Notes: a model not told the origin generated them from the letters alone. A stretch of 60,884 nt of DNA from Phycisphaerae bacterium (GCA_030372985.1 JAUCQB010000014.1:1-60884), one strand, 5' to 3'; shown: positions 51,584-60,884, counted from the stretch's first letter. Translations and numbers: made by a program.

Positions 51584-52831
51584 ATGGCGGATACACCGTT
51601 TTTTCTGGAGAAACTCGCCAACGGGCTGATCGTGGCCGTCGAGACCATGCCCGAGACCCGATCGGCCGCCTGCGGCTTTCTGGTCCGAGCCGGGTCCCGG
51701 GACGACCCGCCGGGACTGGCCGGCATGTCTCATTTCCTGGAACACATGTGCTTCAAGGGAAATGAGCGGTTGACCTCCGAGGAGATCAACATCGGCTTCG
51801 ACGAGATCGGTGCCGACACCAACGCCCAGACCAGCAAGGACCAGACCTTCTACTACAGTTGGGCCCGCAGCGAGGACGTCGGCCGGCAGATCGAGTTGCT
51901 GGCCGAGGTCATGAGGCCATCCATTCCCGCCGACGAATTCGATGTCGAGAAGGACGTTATCCTCGAGGAGATCGCGACCTACAAGGATGATCTGCCCGCC
52001 CTCGCCTATGACTTCCTTTATGAGAAGCTGTGCTGGCACCACCCCATGTCCCACCCCGTGCTCGGGTACGATGAGACGATTCGAGCCATGCGGCCCGAAG
52101 ACATGCGGGCCTATCTCACTCACCAGTACGCGGCGAGCAACATGGCCCTCATCGTCACCGGAAATGTGGACCCGACGGAGGTCATGCATCTGGCGCGCCG
52201 TTACTGCGGCGCTTGGACAGACGCTTCGGCGGGAGGCGTTGATCGGCATCCACCCGTTCTGCGGACAGGAACGGCCGGCCGGGTTTCCGACCGCTTCCAC
52301 CAGCAGGCGGTGGCCATCGCGTTCCCATCGGTCTCAACAGTCGACCCGCTCGATGAAACCGCCGAGGCGGTTGCGGCCATCCTCGGCGGCAACAACTCGC
52401 GGTTCTTCTGGAACATTTATCAGAAGGGTCTGGCCACCCGGGTAAGCGTCATCCGGGAAGAGTACGCCGACTTCGGCGTCATCATCCTGGTCGGGTTATG
52501 CGAGCCCGACAATGCTGAAAAGCTCGCGGAGGCCATGCGTCGGGAGGCCGGGCAATTGGCTCGCGACGGCCCCGAGGACAAGGAAGTGCGGCGCGTGAAG
52601 AACCATCGCCGCACGATGCTCGCAACGGAATCCGAGGCCCCGGGCTACCGCCTGGGACAGATTGCCGATGATATCGACTATCGCGGCAGCCCCCGCACGA
52701 CCGAAGAAAGGCTCGCGGAAGTGGATGCCGTCTCGGCCGATACCATCGCCAGGTACCTCAAGGAATACCCCATTGTGAGTGAAGGCTTCCTCGCCACGAT
52801 TGGACCGCGAGAGCGGCTCCCGGCAAAATGA
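51584..52831 (+). CDS. M16B zinc metallopeptidase, active subunit
   Basis: This 415-aa zinc protease has the intact inverted motif HFLEH (H50, E53, H54) in GMSHFLEHMCFKG and a downstream acidic ligand region VILEEIATY (E128/E129). The C-terminal half carries the usual pseudo-symmetric fold (VSDRFHQQAVAIAFPSV...). It most likely pairs with the upstream inactive homolog. Its substrate could be signal peptides, a prodomain or small peptides. No signal peptide is obvious, so it may be cytoplasmic. The next gene, a CPBP-type membrane protease, starts 30 nt later. Confidence 0.92.
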   Translation: MADTPFFLEKLANGLIVAVETMPETRSAACGFLVRAGSRDDPPGLAGMSHFLEHMCFKGNERLTSEEINIGFDEIGADTNAQTSKDQTFYYSWARSEDVGRQIELLAEVMRPSIPADEFDVEKDVILEEIATYKDDLPALAYDFLYEKLCWHHPMSHPVLGYDETIRAMRPEDMRAYLTHQYAASNMALIVTGNVDPTEVMHLARRYCGAWTDASAGGVDRHPPVLRTGTAGRVSDRFHQQAVAIAFPSVSTVDPLDETAEAVAAILGGNNSRFFWNIYQKGLATRVSVIREEYADFGVIILVGLCEPDNAEKLAEAMRREAGQLARDGPEDKEVRRVKNHRRTMLATESEAPGYRLGQIADDIDYRGSPRTTEERLAEVDAVSADTIARYLKEYPIVSEGFLATIGPRERLPAK

Positions 52832-52861
52832 GCCGGCTCCACGCGGCCCCGAGCAGAGTGC

Positions 52862-53776
52862 ATGGAACCTGAAACGCCCGACAAGCATGGCTTCCCCCCG
52901 ATGCCGCAAGGCGATCCGACGCCGGCTTCCACACGCCACGCGGACTGTCAGCAGATCACGGCCAGGCCGCCGATCGTGTGGATGACACCTGGAATCCCGT
53001 TCGCCCGGCCAATCGCAACGCCGGTCTTCCTGCCAAATGCAGCGCCTTGTCTTCCCGGTGCGCCCGTGGAGACGGATCGCCCGCTGTCGCCGTTTCGAGC
53101 GACCGTCGAGATCGTCGCGGCGATCCCGCTGGCGATCATCGGGGCCATCGCCGGCTACAGTCTGGCCGAAGGCCTCGATCCGACCGATGAGAGGTGGCTC
53201 GGAATCGCCGATAGCATGGGGCTCGGCTTCGGCGCCGTCCTGGCCTGCCTGCTGCTCGTATGGCTGGGAGGCCGTAGAATCAGCAGCATCGGGTTGACGA
53301 CACGTCACTGGCAGCTCAACCTCGGCATCGGCATCGCCTCGCTCCTCGGAACCTGGTTCATGCTGATGACGCTCGGGGGCGCCATCGCCGTGTTGTTTCC
53401 TTACCTCCTGGAGGAGCAATCCGCGGCCCAAAAGGCCATTGAAGCCAGTTTCCCACGCCTGTCGCTTCGGCAGATGTTCGTTCTTTGTCTTTATATCGCC
53501 GTGTACGAGGAGATCGTCTTCCGCGGCTTCCTGCTGACGCGTCTGCACGCACTCGTTCGTCGATGGTGGCTGGCCGTGGTGATCGGGGCGGTCCTGTTCG
53601 GCTTGCTGCATCTCTACGAAGGATGGCTGGCCGTGGGCGTCGTCACCGTCCTCGGACTTATTATGGGCACGCTGTTCGCCTGGCGAAGGAGTCTCGTGGC
53701 GCCCATCACCATGCATCTGTTCCATAACTTCGCCATGTTTATGCTGCTGGACTTCATTTCGAAGACATGGAAATAG
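52862..53776 (+). CDS. CPBP-family intramembrane metalloprotease
   Basis: This 304-aa membrane protein has about seven hydrophobic segments after a 70-residue polar N-terminus. The CPBP/Abi motifs are present: EExxxR as VYEEIVFRGFL (E216, E217, R221), FGLLHLYEG (H250) and MHLFHNF near the C-terminus. Relatives include CAAX-processing proteases and bacteriocin self-immunity proteins. It lies directly after the M16 pair. Convergent purD follows. Substrate unknown. Confidence 0.88.
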   Translation: MEPETPDKHGFPPMPQGDPTPASTRHADCQQITARPPIVWMTPGIPFARPIATPVFLPNAAPCLPGAPVETDRPLSPFRATVEIVAAIPLAIIGAIAGYSLAEGLDPTDERWLGIADSMGLGFGAVLACLLLVWLGGRRISSIGLTTRHWQLNLGIGIASLLGTWFMLMTLGGAIAVLFPYLLEEQSAAQKAIEASFPRLSLRQMFVLCLYIAVYEEIVFRGFLLTRLHALVRRWWLAVVIGAVLFGLLHLYEGWLAVGVVTVLGLIMGTLFAWRRSLVAPITMHLFHNFAMFMLLDFISKTWK

Positions 53777-53863
53777 CATGGCGAGGGTCGATGCGGGCCG
53801 TCCGCCGCGACCAACGTCCACCACTTGCCGGGGGCAAGCCCTTGTTCGCCGGCGGGCAGGCAA

Positions 53864-55132
53864 CTACCGGAGAGCCTTCGCGCCGATGTCTCGGCGATAG
53901 TACGCACCTTCAAAGTGAATCTTGGCGACCGCCTCGTAGCAGCGGTTGCGAGCGGCCTCGAAGGTCTCCCCCAGCGCCGTCACGCCGAGGACACGTCCGC
54001 CGGCGGTAACGACCTGGCCGCCCATCATCCTGCTCCCGGCATGAAACACGACCACATCCGGCATGGCGTTCGCGTCGGCCAAACCCGTCATCGGCTTGCC
54101 GCTCTGATAGTCGCCCGGGTAGCCGCCGGATGCCATCACCACGCAAACCGACGCTCGCTGATCCCAATCGAGCGTAATACCGTCGAGTTTCTCGTCGATC
54201 ACGGCCTCAAAAACGTCCACCAGGTCCGTCTTCAGCCGCATCATCAACGGCTGGGTTTCCGGATCACCAAATCGACAGTTGAACTCCAGGACTTTTGGCC
54301 CGCCGGTGGTCAGCATCAGCCCGGCGTACAAAACACCCTTGTAGGCGATGCCTTCTGTGCGCAGGCAATCGATAATCGGGACGAGGATTTCGGCCTCGAT
54401 CTGCCGGAGTGTCTTATCGTCGAGCAGCGTCGTCGGGCTGTAAGCCCCCATTCCTCCGGTGTTCGGTCCCGTGTCACCTTCGCCGATCGGCTTGTGATCC
54501 TGGGCATTCTCCATCACATAGATGTTGTGACCATCCACGAACGCCAGAACGCTGACCTCCGGGCCGGTCAGTTTCTCCTCCACGATCACCGTATCACCGG
54601 CGTCACCGAACTCCTTGGCAACCATGACCCGCTCGAGGGCGATGAGGGCGGCCGGCGGGTCGTCGCACACGATCACCCCTTTTCCTTTGGCCAGGCCGGC
54701 AGCCTTGACGACCACCCCTGCGTCGCGCGTGGCCACATAGGCCTTGGCATCGCGGTACTTGGTGAAAATCCTGGCCTCGGCGGTCGGCAGAGAACGGTGG
54801 CGCATCATCTCCTTCGCGAAGGCCTTGTCCCCCTCCAACCGGGCCGCCGCTTTGCACGGCCCGAACGCTCGAATCTTCGCGGCCGTCAATTCGTCGACCA
54901 GCCCCATGCACAAGGGGTCCTCTGGCCCCACCACCGCCAAGTCGATTTTCCGTTCGCGGGCGAACTTGACGATCCCTGGAACGTCTTCTGCCTTGATGGA
55001 CACGTTTTCGGCCACGTCCACCGTCCCCGCATTGCCGGGGGCGCAGTACAGCTTGCTCAGCCGCTTGGACTGGGCCAGCTTCCACGCCAAGGCATGCTCT
55101 CTTCCACCACCACCGACCAATAGAACTTGCAT
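53864..55132 (-). CDS. purD: Phosphoribosylamine-glycine ligase (GARS)
   Basis: This is the second step of purine synthesis: phosphoribosylamine plus glycine plus ATP to GAR. From ATG 55132 it is 422 aa, normal for the family: VLLVGGGGREHALAW, VVGPEDPLCMGL, FGPCKAAARLEGDKAFAKE, VVVKAAGLAKGKGVIV, GDTGPNTGGMGAYSP, VLEFNCRFGDPETQPLM and a final KI-HFEGAYYRRDIGAKA. The ORF is open to 55222 without a ribosome site. It is isolated from other pur genes. Confidence 0.96.
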   Translation of the reverse strand: MQVLLVGGGGREHALAWKLAQSKRLSKLYCAPGNAGTVDVAENVSIKAEDVPGIVKFARERKIDLAVVGPEDPLCMGLVDELTAAKIRAFGPCKAAARLEGDKAFAKEMMRHRSLPTAEARIFTKYRDAKAYVATRDAGVVVKAAGLAKGKGVIVCDDPPAALIALERVMVAKEFGDAGDTVIVEEKLTGPEVSVLAFVDGHNIYVMENAQDHKPIGEGDTGPNTGGMGAYSPTTLLDDKTLRQIEAEILVPIIDCLRTEGIAYKGVLYAGLMLTTGGPKVLEFNCRFGDPETQPLMMRLKTDLVDVFEAVIDEKLDGITLDWDQRASVCVVMASGGYPGDYQSGKPMTGLADANAMPDVVVFHAGSRMMGGQVVTAGGRVLGVTALGETFEAARNRCYEAVAKIHFEGAYYRRDIGAKALR

Positions 55133-55944
55133 CAGAAAAACTCCAGTGATGAACCGCAACTCTCTCCCATCCCTTTGCCCCTGACAGGGTAGCGACGGAC
55201 CGGTGATTCGCAAGTGGATCACGCAGTCTGGTTAATCGCGAATGAACAACACAAACGCTGCCCAGCCACAGGACCGTCGCACTCGCACCGGCGAAGACGG
55301 GCTCCCTGGCCTGCTCGGGACGCCGGATCTCCCAACTGAGTTGAGCAGTATGAGATCCGCGGTTGTTTGACGGACAGAAGGACTCCTTGGCGGAAACCCC
55401 TGGGCCGGGAGGTGCAAGCCCCGAAGCGGGCATGCCTTCCGCCATACGCTGGCATCGGATGACATCGGCCATCATGAGGTCCCCAGGAGATACGCTGGCC
55501 GGTCGCGCGGCGATCGATCGGACACCGCCTCTGCAAGGATGCGGCCGGACCGTGGCGGGTGTTCCCCCTGCCCATCGATGACCTCAAGCCCCCGAGAAGC
55601 AGCCAACCTGGCCCTGACGTTCCAGGCCCCAAGACAGGCTCACCCACCCCGAGCTTTACGAGAAAGACCCCGCGGGCGAGAATGCAGCAGGCAGTATGCC
55701 GTCGGTCGCGGCATTGCCCTGGGATGTCGCAGCTCACAGACGCCTGGCCGTCAACGCCGCGTCTGGGACTGCCCAGACTGCCCGCGGGGCCGGCATCGAC
55801 TTGAACGTGTTGTGGTGGGCGACTTTCGCCAGATTCGCAGGTGCAGTTTTGCCGATCCTATTAGCCAGTCGTCAACAATGGGCGATGGGAAATGCATGAG
55901 CCGCTCCGGGATCGGAGTGGAGTTGTCGCCGAGGCTAAATCCGT
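55133..55944. other. Long non-coding stretch between purD and the WecA-like gene
   Basis: About 810 nt between divergent genes. ORFs here are short, overlap one another in different frames, and lack ribosome sites; none is convincing. I saw no repeat, tRNA or known RNA. It may be a decayed gene or a long regulatory region. Confidence 0.4.
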
Positions 55945-57192
55945 ATGTTTTCATTACTTGCCACTGCCACTGCACCAGCTACCCCGGCCGAGCCGGTTTT
56001 TGACGGCTGGGATGAGGTCTTTCGTGCGTGGGGTGGAATCATTCGGCAGTTCTGGCTGATCCCGTTGGCGGCTTTCCTCGTCGCCCTGATCGTGACTCCG
56101 ATCGTCCGAAAAATCGCCCTGACCAGAGGCATCGTCGACCAGCCCGATGAGTTCCTCAAACCTCACGGGCGCCCCATCCCCTATCTCGGCGGTGTGGCGA
56201 TTTTTGCCGGCTGGGCGGCCGCCATCCTGCTGGCCTTGTGGATGACGAACACTGTGGTGACCGCCCGGGTCATGGTCGGCGTCGCCCTGGCGGGTTTTGC
56301 ATCCATGCTGATCGGGCTGTTCGATGACCTGCGGGTCATGCCGCCGCTCGTCAAACTGGTGTGCAATATCGGCGTCGCCGTGATTCTCATCTGCTTTGGA
56401 ATCGGCGACGATCTCATTAACGTGTTGACGCGGCATACCGGCATGCAGTTCGGTCAGGAAGATCGCTGGATCGAGTTTCTGTATTCCGTGCCGTTAACCA
56501 TCGTGATCGTCGTCGCGGCCTGCAACGCCACCAACCTCATCGACGGCCTCGACGGCCTGTGTAGCGGCGTTCTCGGTATCATCTCTGCGGGCTTCGTGAT
56601 TCTGGCCGTTCATCTGCGCGTGGTCTATCCGGCTTCGCCGCTCGGCGATGACCGCGTCGTCCTGGCCATGGGCATGCTGGGTGCGGCCCTGGGCTTTCTG
56701 CCTTACAACGTCAACCCCGCCAAGATCTTCATGGGCGACGCCGGATCCATGCTGCTCGGTTTCAACGCCGCGGTGCTGCTTCTGATGTTCGGAGAACAAC
56801 GCATCGTCCGCTGGATGATCGGAGCAACCATCATATTTGGCCTCCCCGTTGCGGACATGCTGCTGGCGATGGTACGCAGGTGGCGAAACGGCAAGCCGAT
56901 CATGATCGGCGACAGGAGCCATTATTACGACCAGCTTCGGGACCGCGGCCTCAGCATTCGCCGGGTGGCGGCCATCAGCTACCTGCTCGCATTGGCTTTC
57001 GTGGTCGTCGGCACCTCCGTGGTATTCATCCGCACCCGGTATACGATCCTCGTCTTCATGGCAACCATTGGTGTAGTTTTGGCCGCAATCTGGAAATTCA
57101 AGATGGCCGGGATTGAGCGAGAGCCGACCACGGCCCGCGACCGTCGGGAACCCCCCTCGGCCGGCCCCGCAGACCGGAGAAGCACGACCTGA
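55945..57192 (+). CDS. WecA/TagO-type undecaprenyl-phosphate sugar-1-phosphate transferase
   Basis: This membrane enzyme moves a sugar 1-phosphate from a UDP-sugar to the lipid carrier, starting synthesis of a surface polysaccharide. The 415-aa protein has about ten transmembrane segments. Signatures: KPHGRPIPYLGGVAIF, GLFDDLRVMPPLVKL (DDxxxL), NATNLIDGLDGLCSG (catalytic NxxNxxDGxDGL), NPAKIFMGDAGSMLLG and GDRSHYYDQLRDRG (HIHH-like region). It is more like WecA/TagO than MraY. The stop overlaps the start of the next gene (TGATG), so the two are coupled. Confidence 0.93.
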   Translation: MFSLLATATAPATPAEPVFDGWDEVFRAWGGIIRQFWLIPLAAFLVALIVTPIVRKIALTRGIVDQPDEFLKPHGRPIPYLGGVAIFAGWAAAILLALWMTNTVVTARVMVGVALAGFASMLIGLFDDLRVMPPLVKLVCNIGVAVILICFGIGDDLINVLTRHTGMQFGQEDRWIEFLYSVPLTIVIVVAACNATNLIDGLDGLCSGVLGIISAGFVILAVHLRVVYPASPLGDDRVVLAMGMLGAALGFLPYNVNPAKIFMGDAGSMLLGFNAAVLLLMFGEQRIVRWMIGATIIFGLPVADMLLAMVRRWRNGKPIMIGDRSHYYDQLRDRGLSIRRVAAISYLLALAFVVVGTSVVFIRTRYTILVFMATIGVVLAAIWKFKMAGIEREPTTARDRREPPSAGPADRRSTT

Positions 57193-58016
57193 TGAGCCAG
57201 GACAATCTCGAACAACGTCGCAGCTGGTTTCGCTTCTTCCCCGAAGGCAGCATCGAGTTCGTCGTGGTAACCCGCATCCTGGTTATTCTGCTGATGCTCA
57301 TGCTCATGATCGTCAAAGGGACTCAGGCGCCTTTCATCCTGCTGGTCCTCTTCGGAATGCTGTGGATCGACCACATGCTGACCCTCTCATGGACCGTGCA
57401 ACTGGCCACCGATCTCAGGACGTTCACCGAAGAGACTCCGTCAGACACGGGACAGACGCCGGCCGGTATCGGAAAAGCCCTGCTGATTGTGTCGCTGCCG
57501 ATCACGCTCGCGTTCGCTGCGATCGCTCCGTGGCCCGAGATCCTTCTTCCGGCGGGGGCGGCGCGTCAGGCGGCCGGCGGCATTCTCAAGCCGTTGCTTG
57601 GTCTGGCCTCCGTGGCGGGTCTGTTCCCGGCTTTCCGACAGGCAAGGAGGCTCCAACTCGGCCCAGTCGTCTGGACGGTTGCCTATCTGTTGCCGTTGAT
57701 CCATTGGGTGGGGATTCACCGTCTCCTCAGCCCCCTGGACAAGAAGATCCTGGAGCGATTCCGCTCCCGATCGGCGTCCGACGAATCCGGGCCCCGCACC
57801 GTCGCCGCGGCGGCCGACGTCTTGTGGATCATCAGCGTTCTCCCCTGGCTCGTCGCGGCAATGCTGGCACTCAGCCGAGGGTCGTTGGCCTCCAGTGGGA
57901 CGGCTGGCCAACTGACATGCGTCTGTGGCGCTATGCTCTTTGGCGTCTACTCCATTGTGGATCTGGCGGCCATGGAGAAGGTGCAACGACGATTCCTGCG
58001 ACTCATTCGCAGTTGA
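57192..58016 (+). CDS. Multi-pass membrane protein of unknown function
   Basis: This 274-aa protein starts inside the stop codon of the WecA-like gene. It has five or six hydrophobic segments (about 23-43, 45-68, 95-125, 135-150, 160-175, 208-260) and no recognised motif. Coupling to the WecA-like transferase suggests it takes part in the same polysaccharide or lipid-linked pathway. I do not assign a family. Confidence 0.72.
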   Translation: MSQDNLEQRRSWFRFFPEGSIEFVVVTRILVILLMLMLMIVKGTQAPFILLVLFGMLWIDHMLTLSWTVQLATDLRTFTEETPSDTGQTPAGIGKALLIVSLPITLAFAAIAPWPEILLPAGAARQAAGGILKPLLGLASVAGLFPAFRQARRLQLGPVVWTVAYLLPLIHWVGIHRLLSPLDKKILERFRSRSASDESGPRTVAAAADVLWIISVLPWLVAAMLALSRGSLASSGTAGQLTCVCGAMLFGVYSIVDLAAMEKVQRRFLRLIRS

Positions 58017-58035
58017 TGAGGCGGGCGGCGGGCGA

Positions 58036-58638
58036 TCACATCCCTTTGAAAAGATCTGCCATCTTCACTCGCAGAGCCCTTGCCAGCCGGAAAAGCGTCG
58101 TCATCGACGGCGCACTGAGACCCGCTTCGATTTGCGAGATCTGGGCCTGGCTGATGCCGATTCGTTCACCTACAGCCTTCATCGTCAGATCCGCCGCGTG
58201 TCTGGCCGCCTTCAGCCGTTGTCCGAGTTCGGCAATAAACTCCTCCTCGGTGTTGATCAGAACGCCATCGCTGAAGAGCACCGATCGAACCGCATCCACC
58301 AGGGCCGCGGGCGAAATCGGCTTGGTAAGGTAGTTTCTGACGCCAAGTTGCATGCCCTCTGTGACGGTTCGAACAGACGGGTGCCCCGTGATGATAATGA
58401 CCGACGGAGAATCGTCTTGGCCGCGAATGTCCCGAATCAGGTCAATTCCTGACTGATCGGGGAGCGACAGATCGACGAGCAACAGGTGGTATCTGCATTC
58501 GCACAGCGCGTCACGGGCTTCGCGGAATGAGCCGACGGCATCCACCTGGAATCCTGCTCTCTCCAGCGTTCGAGCAAGAACATGCTGAATCTCGACCTCG
58601 TCGTCTACCAGCAGAATCTGAGCACCGCGACGTGGCAT
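58036..58638 (-). CDS. Response regulator with XRE-type DNA-binding domain
   Basis: This 200-aa regulator has a receiver domain (D12, D13 and phospho-acceptor D56 in VDLSLP, T84 in ITGHP, K106 in TKPIS) linked to a C-terminal helix-turn-helix of XRE/Cro type (about 138-198, LKAARHAADLTMKAVGERIG-ISQAQISQIEAG). REC-XRE fusions are less common than REC-HTH_8 or REC-trans_reg. I start it at ATG 58638 because GGGAGG lies nine nt upstream; an in-frame ATG at 58662 also exists. It is convergent with the membrane-protein gene and upstream of divergent ugd. No partner kinase is adjacent. Confidence 0.9.
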   Translation of the reverse strand: MPRRGAQILLVDDEVEIQHVLARTLERAGFQVDAVGSFREARDALCECRYHLLLVDLSLPDQSGIDLIRDIRGQDDSPSVIIITGHPSVRTVTEGMQLGVRNYLTKPISPAALVDAVRSVLFSDGVLINTEEEFIAELGQRLKAARHAADLTMKAVGERIGISQAQISQIEAGLSAPSMTTLFRLARALRVKMADLFKGM

Positions 58639-58863
58639 TGGGCTGACCTCCCAAGTGGGCACCTTCCTTACCGCCTGACTCCCACCACCATATGGATATC
58701 CATTCTACCGAAGAAGCATACCCGCTGGAAAGGCAACCTGACCCTCTGCGGGTAGCCGGGGAAATCCCAAGGCACCAGATTCTGTTTGCCTTGCCGTTGC
58801 GGGATGCCGATAATCCACGGGACTGATCCGAGCAAGAACCTTCTCCCCATTCGGAGTCGACGC

Positions 58864-60186
58864 ATGAGGCTCACTGTCATCGGCACGGGATATGTGGGTC
58901 TGGTCACCGGTGCGTGTCTGGCCGACACCGGAAACGAAGTCGTCGGAGTCGACAAGAACCCTGACAAAATCAGCACGCTGAACCGGGGCGAGTGTCCGAT
59001 CTATGAACCCGGTCTGACGGAACTGCTCCAGGCGAACATGAAATCCGGCCGGCTGAGGTTCAGCATGGATCTGGCCGAGGGCGTCAGACACGGTGATGTC
59101 ATTTTCATCGCCGTCGGCACCCCTGCCCGCGACGACGGTTCCTCGGACATGACCGCGGTGCGGGGCGTCGCCGATGAGATCGCAGACCACACCGATCGGC
59201 CGAAAATCGTCGTGCTCAAAAGCACCGTGCCCGTCGGGACCGGCGACGAAATCGAGGAACGCATCAACCGTCGCGCCAAACACCGCGTGTGCGTCGTGAA
59301 CAACCCGGAGTTCCTCAAGGAAGGAACCGGCGTGGAGGATTTCTTCAAGCCCGATCGCGTGGTGATCGGCGCCGAAGACCCGCATGCCGCCTCCGTCATC
59401 AGGGAACTGCACGAACCGTTTGTCCGCAATCAGCGGCCGATCTACATCATGCACCGCAAGGCCGCCGAGATGAGCAAGTACGCCGCGAACTCGTATCTGG
59501 CCGCCCGGATCAGCTTCATCAACCAGATCGCCAACATCTGCGATTCGCTGGGCATTGACGTGAACGAGGTTCGGCTGGGAATGGGCTCCGACCGACGCAT
59601 CGGCTTCCAGTTTCTGTATCCCGGCGCGGGATATGGCGGAAGCTGCTTCCCCAAGGACGTTCAGTCACTCGTCCACACCGCACGGCGGGCCGGCGTACAG
59701 GCCGACCTGCTCGACAGCGTTCACCAAGTCAACGAGCGACAACGCGAGATCCTCTTCCGGAAGATCGTCAGCCGATTCGGCGGATCGCTGAACGACCACT
59801 GCTTCGCCATCTGGGGCGTCTCCTTCAAGCCCAAGACCGACGATATCCGTGAAGCCCCGGCGGTGACAACCATCAACAAGCTGCTTGAAGCGGGTGCCAC
59901 GGTGCGGGCCCACGACCCCATCGCCCTGCCCAACCTTCGCAAATTGCTCGGCGACCGGGTCACTTACCACGAGTCCGGCTACGAGGCCCTCGATGGGGCT
60001 GACGCCCTGGTCATCGTCACCGAGTGGAACGAGTTCCGCTCACCCACTTTTGAGGAAATCCACCGGCGGCTGCGCCAACCGGTCATCTTCGACGGGCGCA
60101 ACCTCTACTCGCTTGAAACGATGCGGAACCTCAACTTCGAGTATTATTCCATTGGACGGCCGGCGGTGATCCCCGCCCGGCATTGA
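58864..60186 (+). CDS. ugd: UDP-glucose 6-dehydrogenase
   Basis: This enzyme oxidises UDP-glucose to UDP-glucuronate with two NAD+, giving a precursor for acidic surface polysaccharides. From ATG 58864 it is 440 aa; an upstream in-frame start at 58786 is unlikely. The NAD fold opens with VIGTGYVGLVTGACLAD. Catalytic C261 lies in GYGGSCFPKD; FAVGTP-like IAVGTPARDDG, KSTVPVGTG, NPEFLKEG and KYAANSYLAARISFINQI are typical. It fits with the WecA-like gene 2 kb upstream as part of polysaccharide synthesis, but it is divergent from the REC-XRE gene. Confidence 0.95.
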   Translation: MRLTVIGTGYVGLVTGACLADTGNEVVGVDKNPDKISTLNRGECPIYEPGLTELLQANMKSGRLRFSMDLAEGVRHGDVIFIAVGTPARDDGSSDMTAVRGVADEIADHTDRPKIVVLKSTVPVGTGDEIEERINRRAKHRVCVVNNPEFLKEGTGVEDFFKPDRVVIGAEDPHAASVIRELHEPFVRNQRPIYIMHRKAAEMSKYAANSYLAARISFINQIANICDSLGIDVNEVRLGMGSDRRIGFQFLYPGAGYGGSCFPKDVQSLVHTARRAGVQADLLDSVHQVNERQREILFRKIVSRFGGSLNDHCFAIWGVSFKPKTDDIREAPAVTTINKLLEAGATVRAHDPIALPNLRKLLGDRVTYHESGYEALDGADALVIVTEWNEFRSPTFEEIHRRLRQPVIFDGRNLYSLETMRNLNFEYYSIGRPAVIPARH

Positions 60187-60884
60187 CCGGACACCCGCCC
60201 CGTGTCGCCGACGTGTGCCCGGTGCCCCACCCCGTCTTCGAGGGTACCTGTTGAGCGGGTTGTGGTGTGGCTTCTCTTTGCATGATGCGGTTTGCGGAAT
60301 GACATCAGGACGTTCATGAAGTCCGGTTGGCACCTGGCCACGCAGAAAAGCCTGCAAACGGTACCTGAACCGACGGGTGGCCCATCCTCGCGATAGCGAG
60401 AGTGGGGGCGCGATGATCGAATGCGGCAACACGTTGCCTCCGACCTTCGCCAAGGTGCAGGCCGAATCGACCCGCCCGCCCGCTTCTTGCCAAACCCGGC
60501 CGACATCAAGGGATGTGAAACCGAACGTCCCGGACAACGGGCCTGATTCATGGATGCCACCCGGGTCATCTATTAGAACCTTACGGCCAGAGATCGGTGC
60601 GGCTTGCGCGCATGCTTCTGGATGACAGTGCGTTGGGATTGCGACCCGCAAAAAGGCGGTCCGCCTTAGGAAATCTTCCTGTCTCGCCCTCTGCTCCCGG
60701 CTGATGATGCCTCAAAAAGAAGCAGGCTGTCCAATGAGTCGCAAAAAAATGGCACACAACGCTTGACAGCCGACAAGTTGTGGTGCATGTTTGTTGACGT
60801 TGCGAGCAAGAAGGGGCCCCAACTCGTTTGTGATGACCGCCTGATTGACGACGTGATCAATCAGGCCGCCAGGACCAACGCGGG
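60187..60884. other. Terminal stretch, possible gene start at the window edge
   Basis: About 700 nt. Up to 60730 there is no supported gene; a small palindrome CTCGC-GATA-GCGAG lies near 60388. A TTGACA box at 60763 is followed by a frame opening at ATG 60787 that runs off the window and reads like protein (MFVDVASKKGPQL...). I cannot confirm it because only 32 codons are present. Confidence 0.3.

Noticed and set aside
55219..55944. Several short frames between purD and the WecA-like gene
   Set aside because: They overlap each other in different frames and lack ribosome sites and recognisable motifs.

Overview
The window looks like chromosomal DNA from a planctomycete, most likely of the Phycisphaerae or a neighbouring class. 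This is an inference from gene content, not a database match. The signs are dockerin-like DxDxDGDVDxxD modules on secreted proteins, a pseudopilin-like protein ending in H-X9-DG, many secreted glycoside hydrolases, LL-diaminopimelate aminotransferase, high GC, and short palindromic repeats scattered between genes. There is no prophage, plasmid backbone, CRISPR array or rRNA operon.

Layout. Positions 1-9.6 kb carry a membrane histidine kinase, a type I pullulanase, a DHH phosphoesterase, a DUF4190/pseudopilin chimera, a GH172-like lipoprotein interrupted by an in-frame TGA, a GH29 fucosidase-like enzyme and an unknown small protein. At 9.7-13.3 kb metK converges on a tmk-holB operon that ends in two tiny hydrophobic peptide genes. 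At 13.5-20.9 kb are YjbQ, a dockerin-FGE protein, a methyltransferase, endonuclease IV, ribulokinase and a PIN-type toxin-antitoxin pair. The block at 20.9-27.9 kb is conserved housekeeping on the minus strand: tRNA-Gln, glmU, prs, rplY, pth, rpsF, ssb, rplI, dnaB, with rpsR absent from its usual place. At 28.5-37.5 kb are an Flp pilin, a giant six-hairpin glycosidase-like protein, a lone PTS IIA protein, and an ABC importer/endonuclease III operon followed by dapL. The stretch 37.5-48.4 kb holds cell-surface proteins: a 1.2-kaa secreted multi-domain protein, two related repeat lipoproteins, a radical SAM protein and a TolC-like lipoprotein. The last part, 48.5-60.2 kb, has a phosphomannomutase-like protein with every active-site loop altered, an M16 peptidase pair, a CPBP protease, purD, a WecA/TagO-like transferase, a REC-XRE regulator and UDP-glucose dehydrogenase.

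How the genes work together. The pullulanase, GH172, GH29, six-hairpin protein and ribulokinase fit a polysaccharide-degrading lifestyle. WecA-like and Ugd point to surface polysaccharide synthesis. The secreted dockerin, Ig, FN3 and repeat proteins are surface or matrix components.

The most unusual signals are: (1) two tandem, mutually similar micro-peptides (22 and 27 aa) at the end of the tmk-holB operon; (2) a dispersed 67-nt double-hairpin repeat with GTAGGGCG/CGCCCTAC ends, in at least five full copies plus partials, one of which supplies the stop codon of nfo; (3) a different palindrome inserted in frame in the zinc loop of HolB; (4) the phosphomannomutase-fold pseudoenzyme; (5) the TGA that splits the GH172-like gene.
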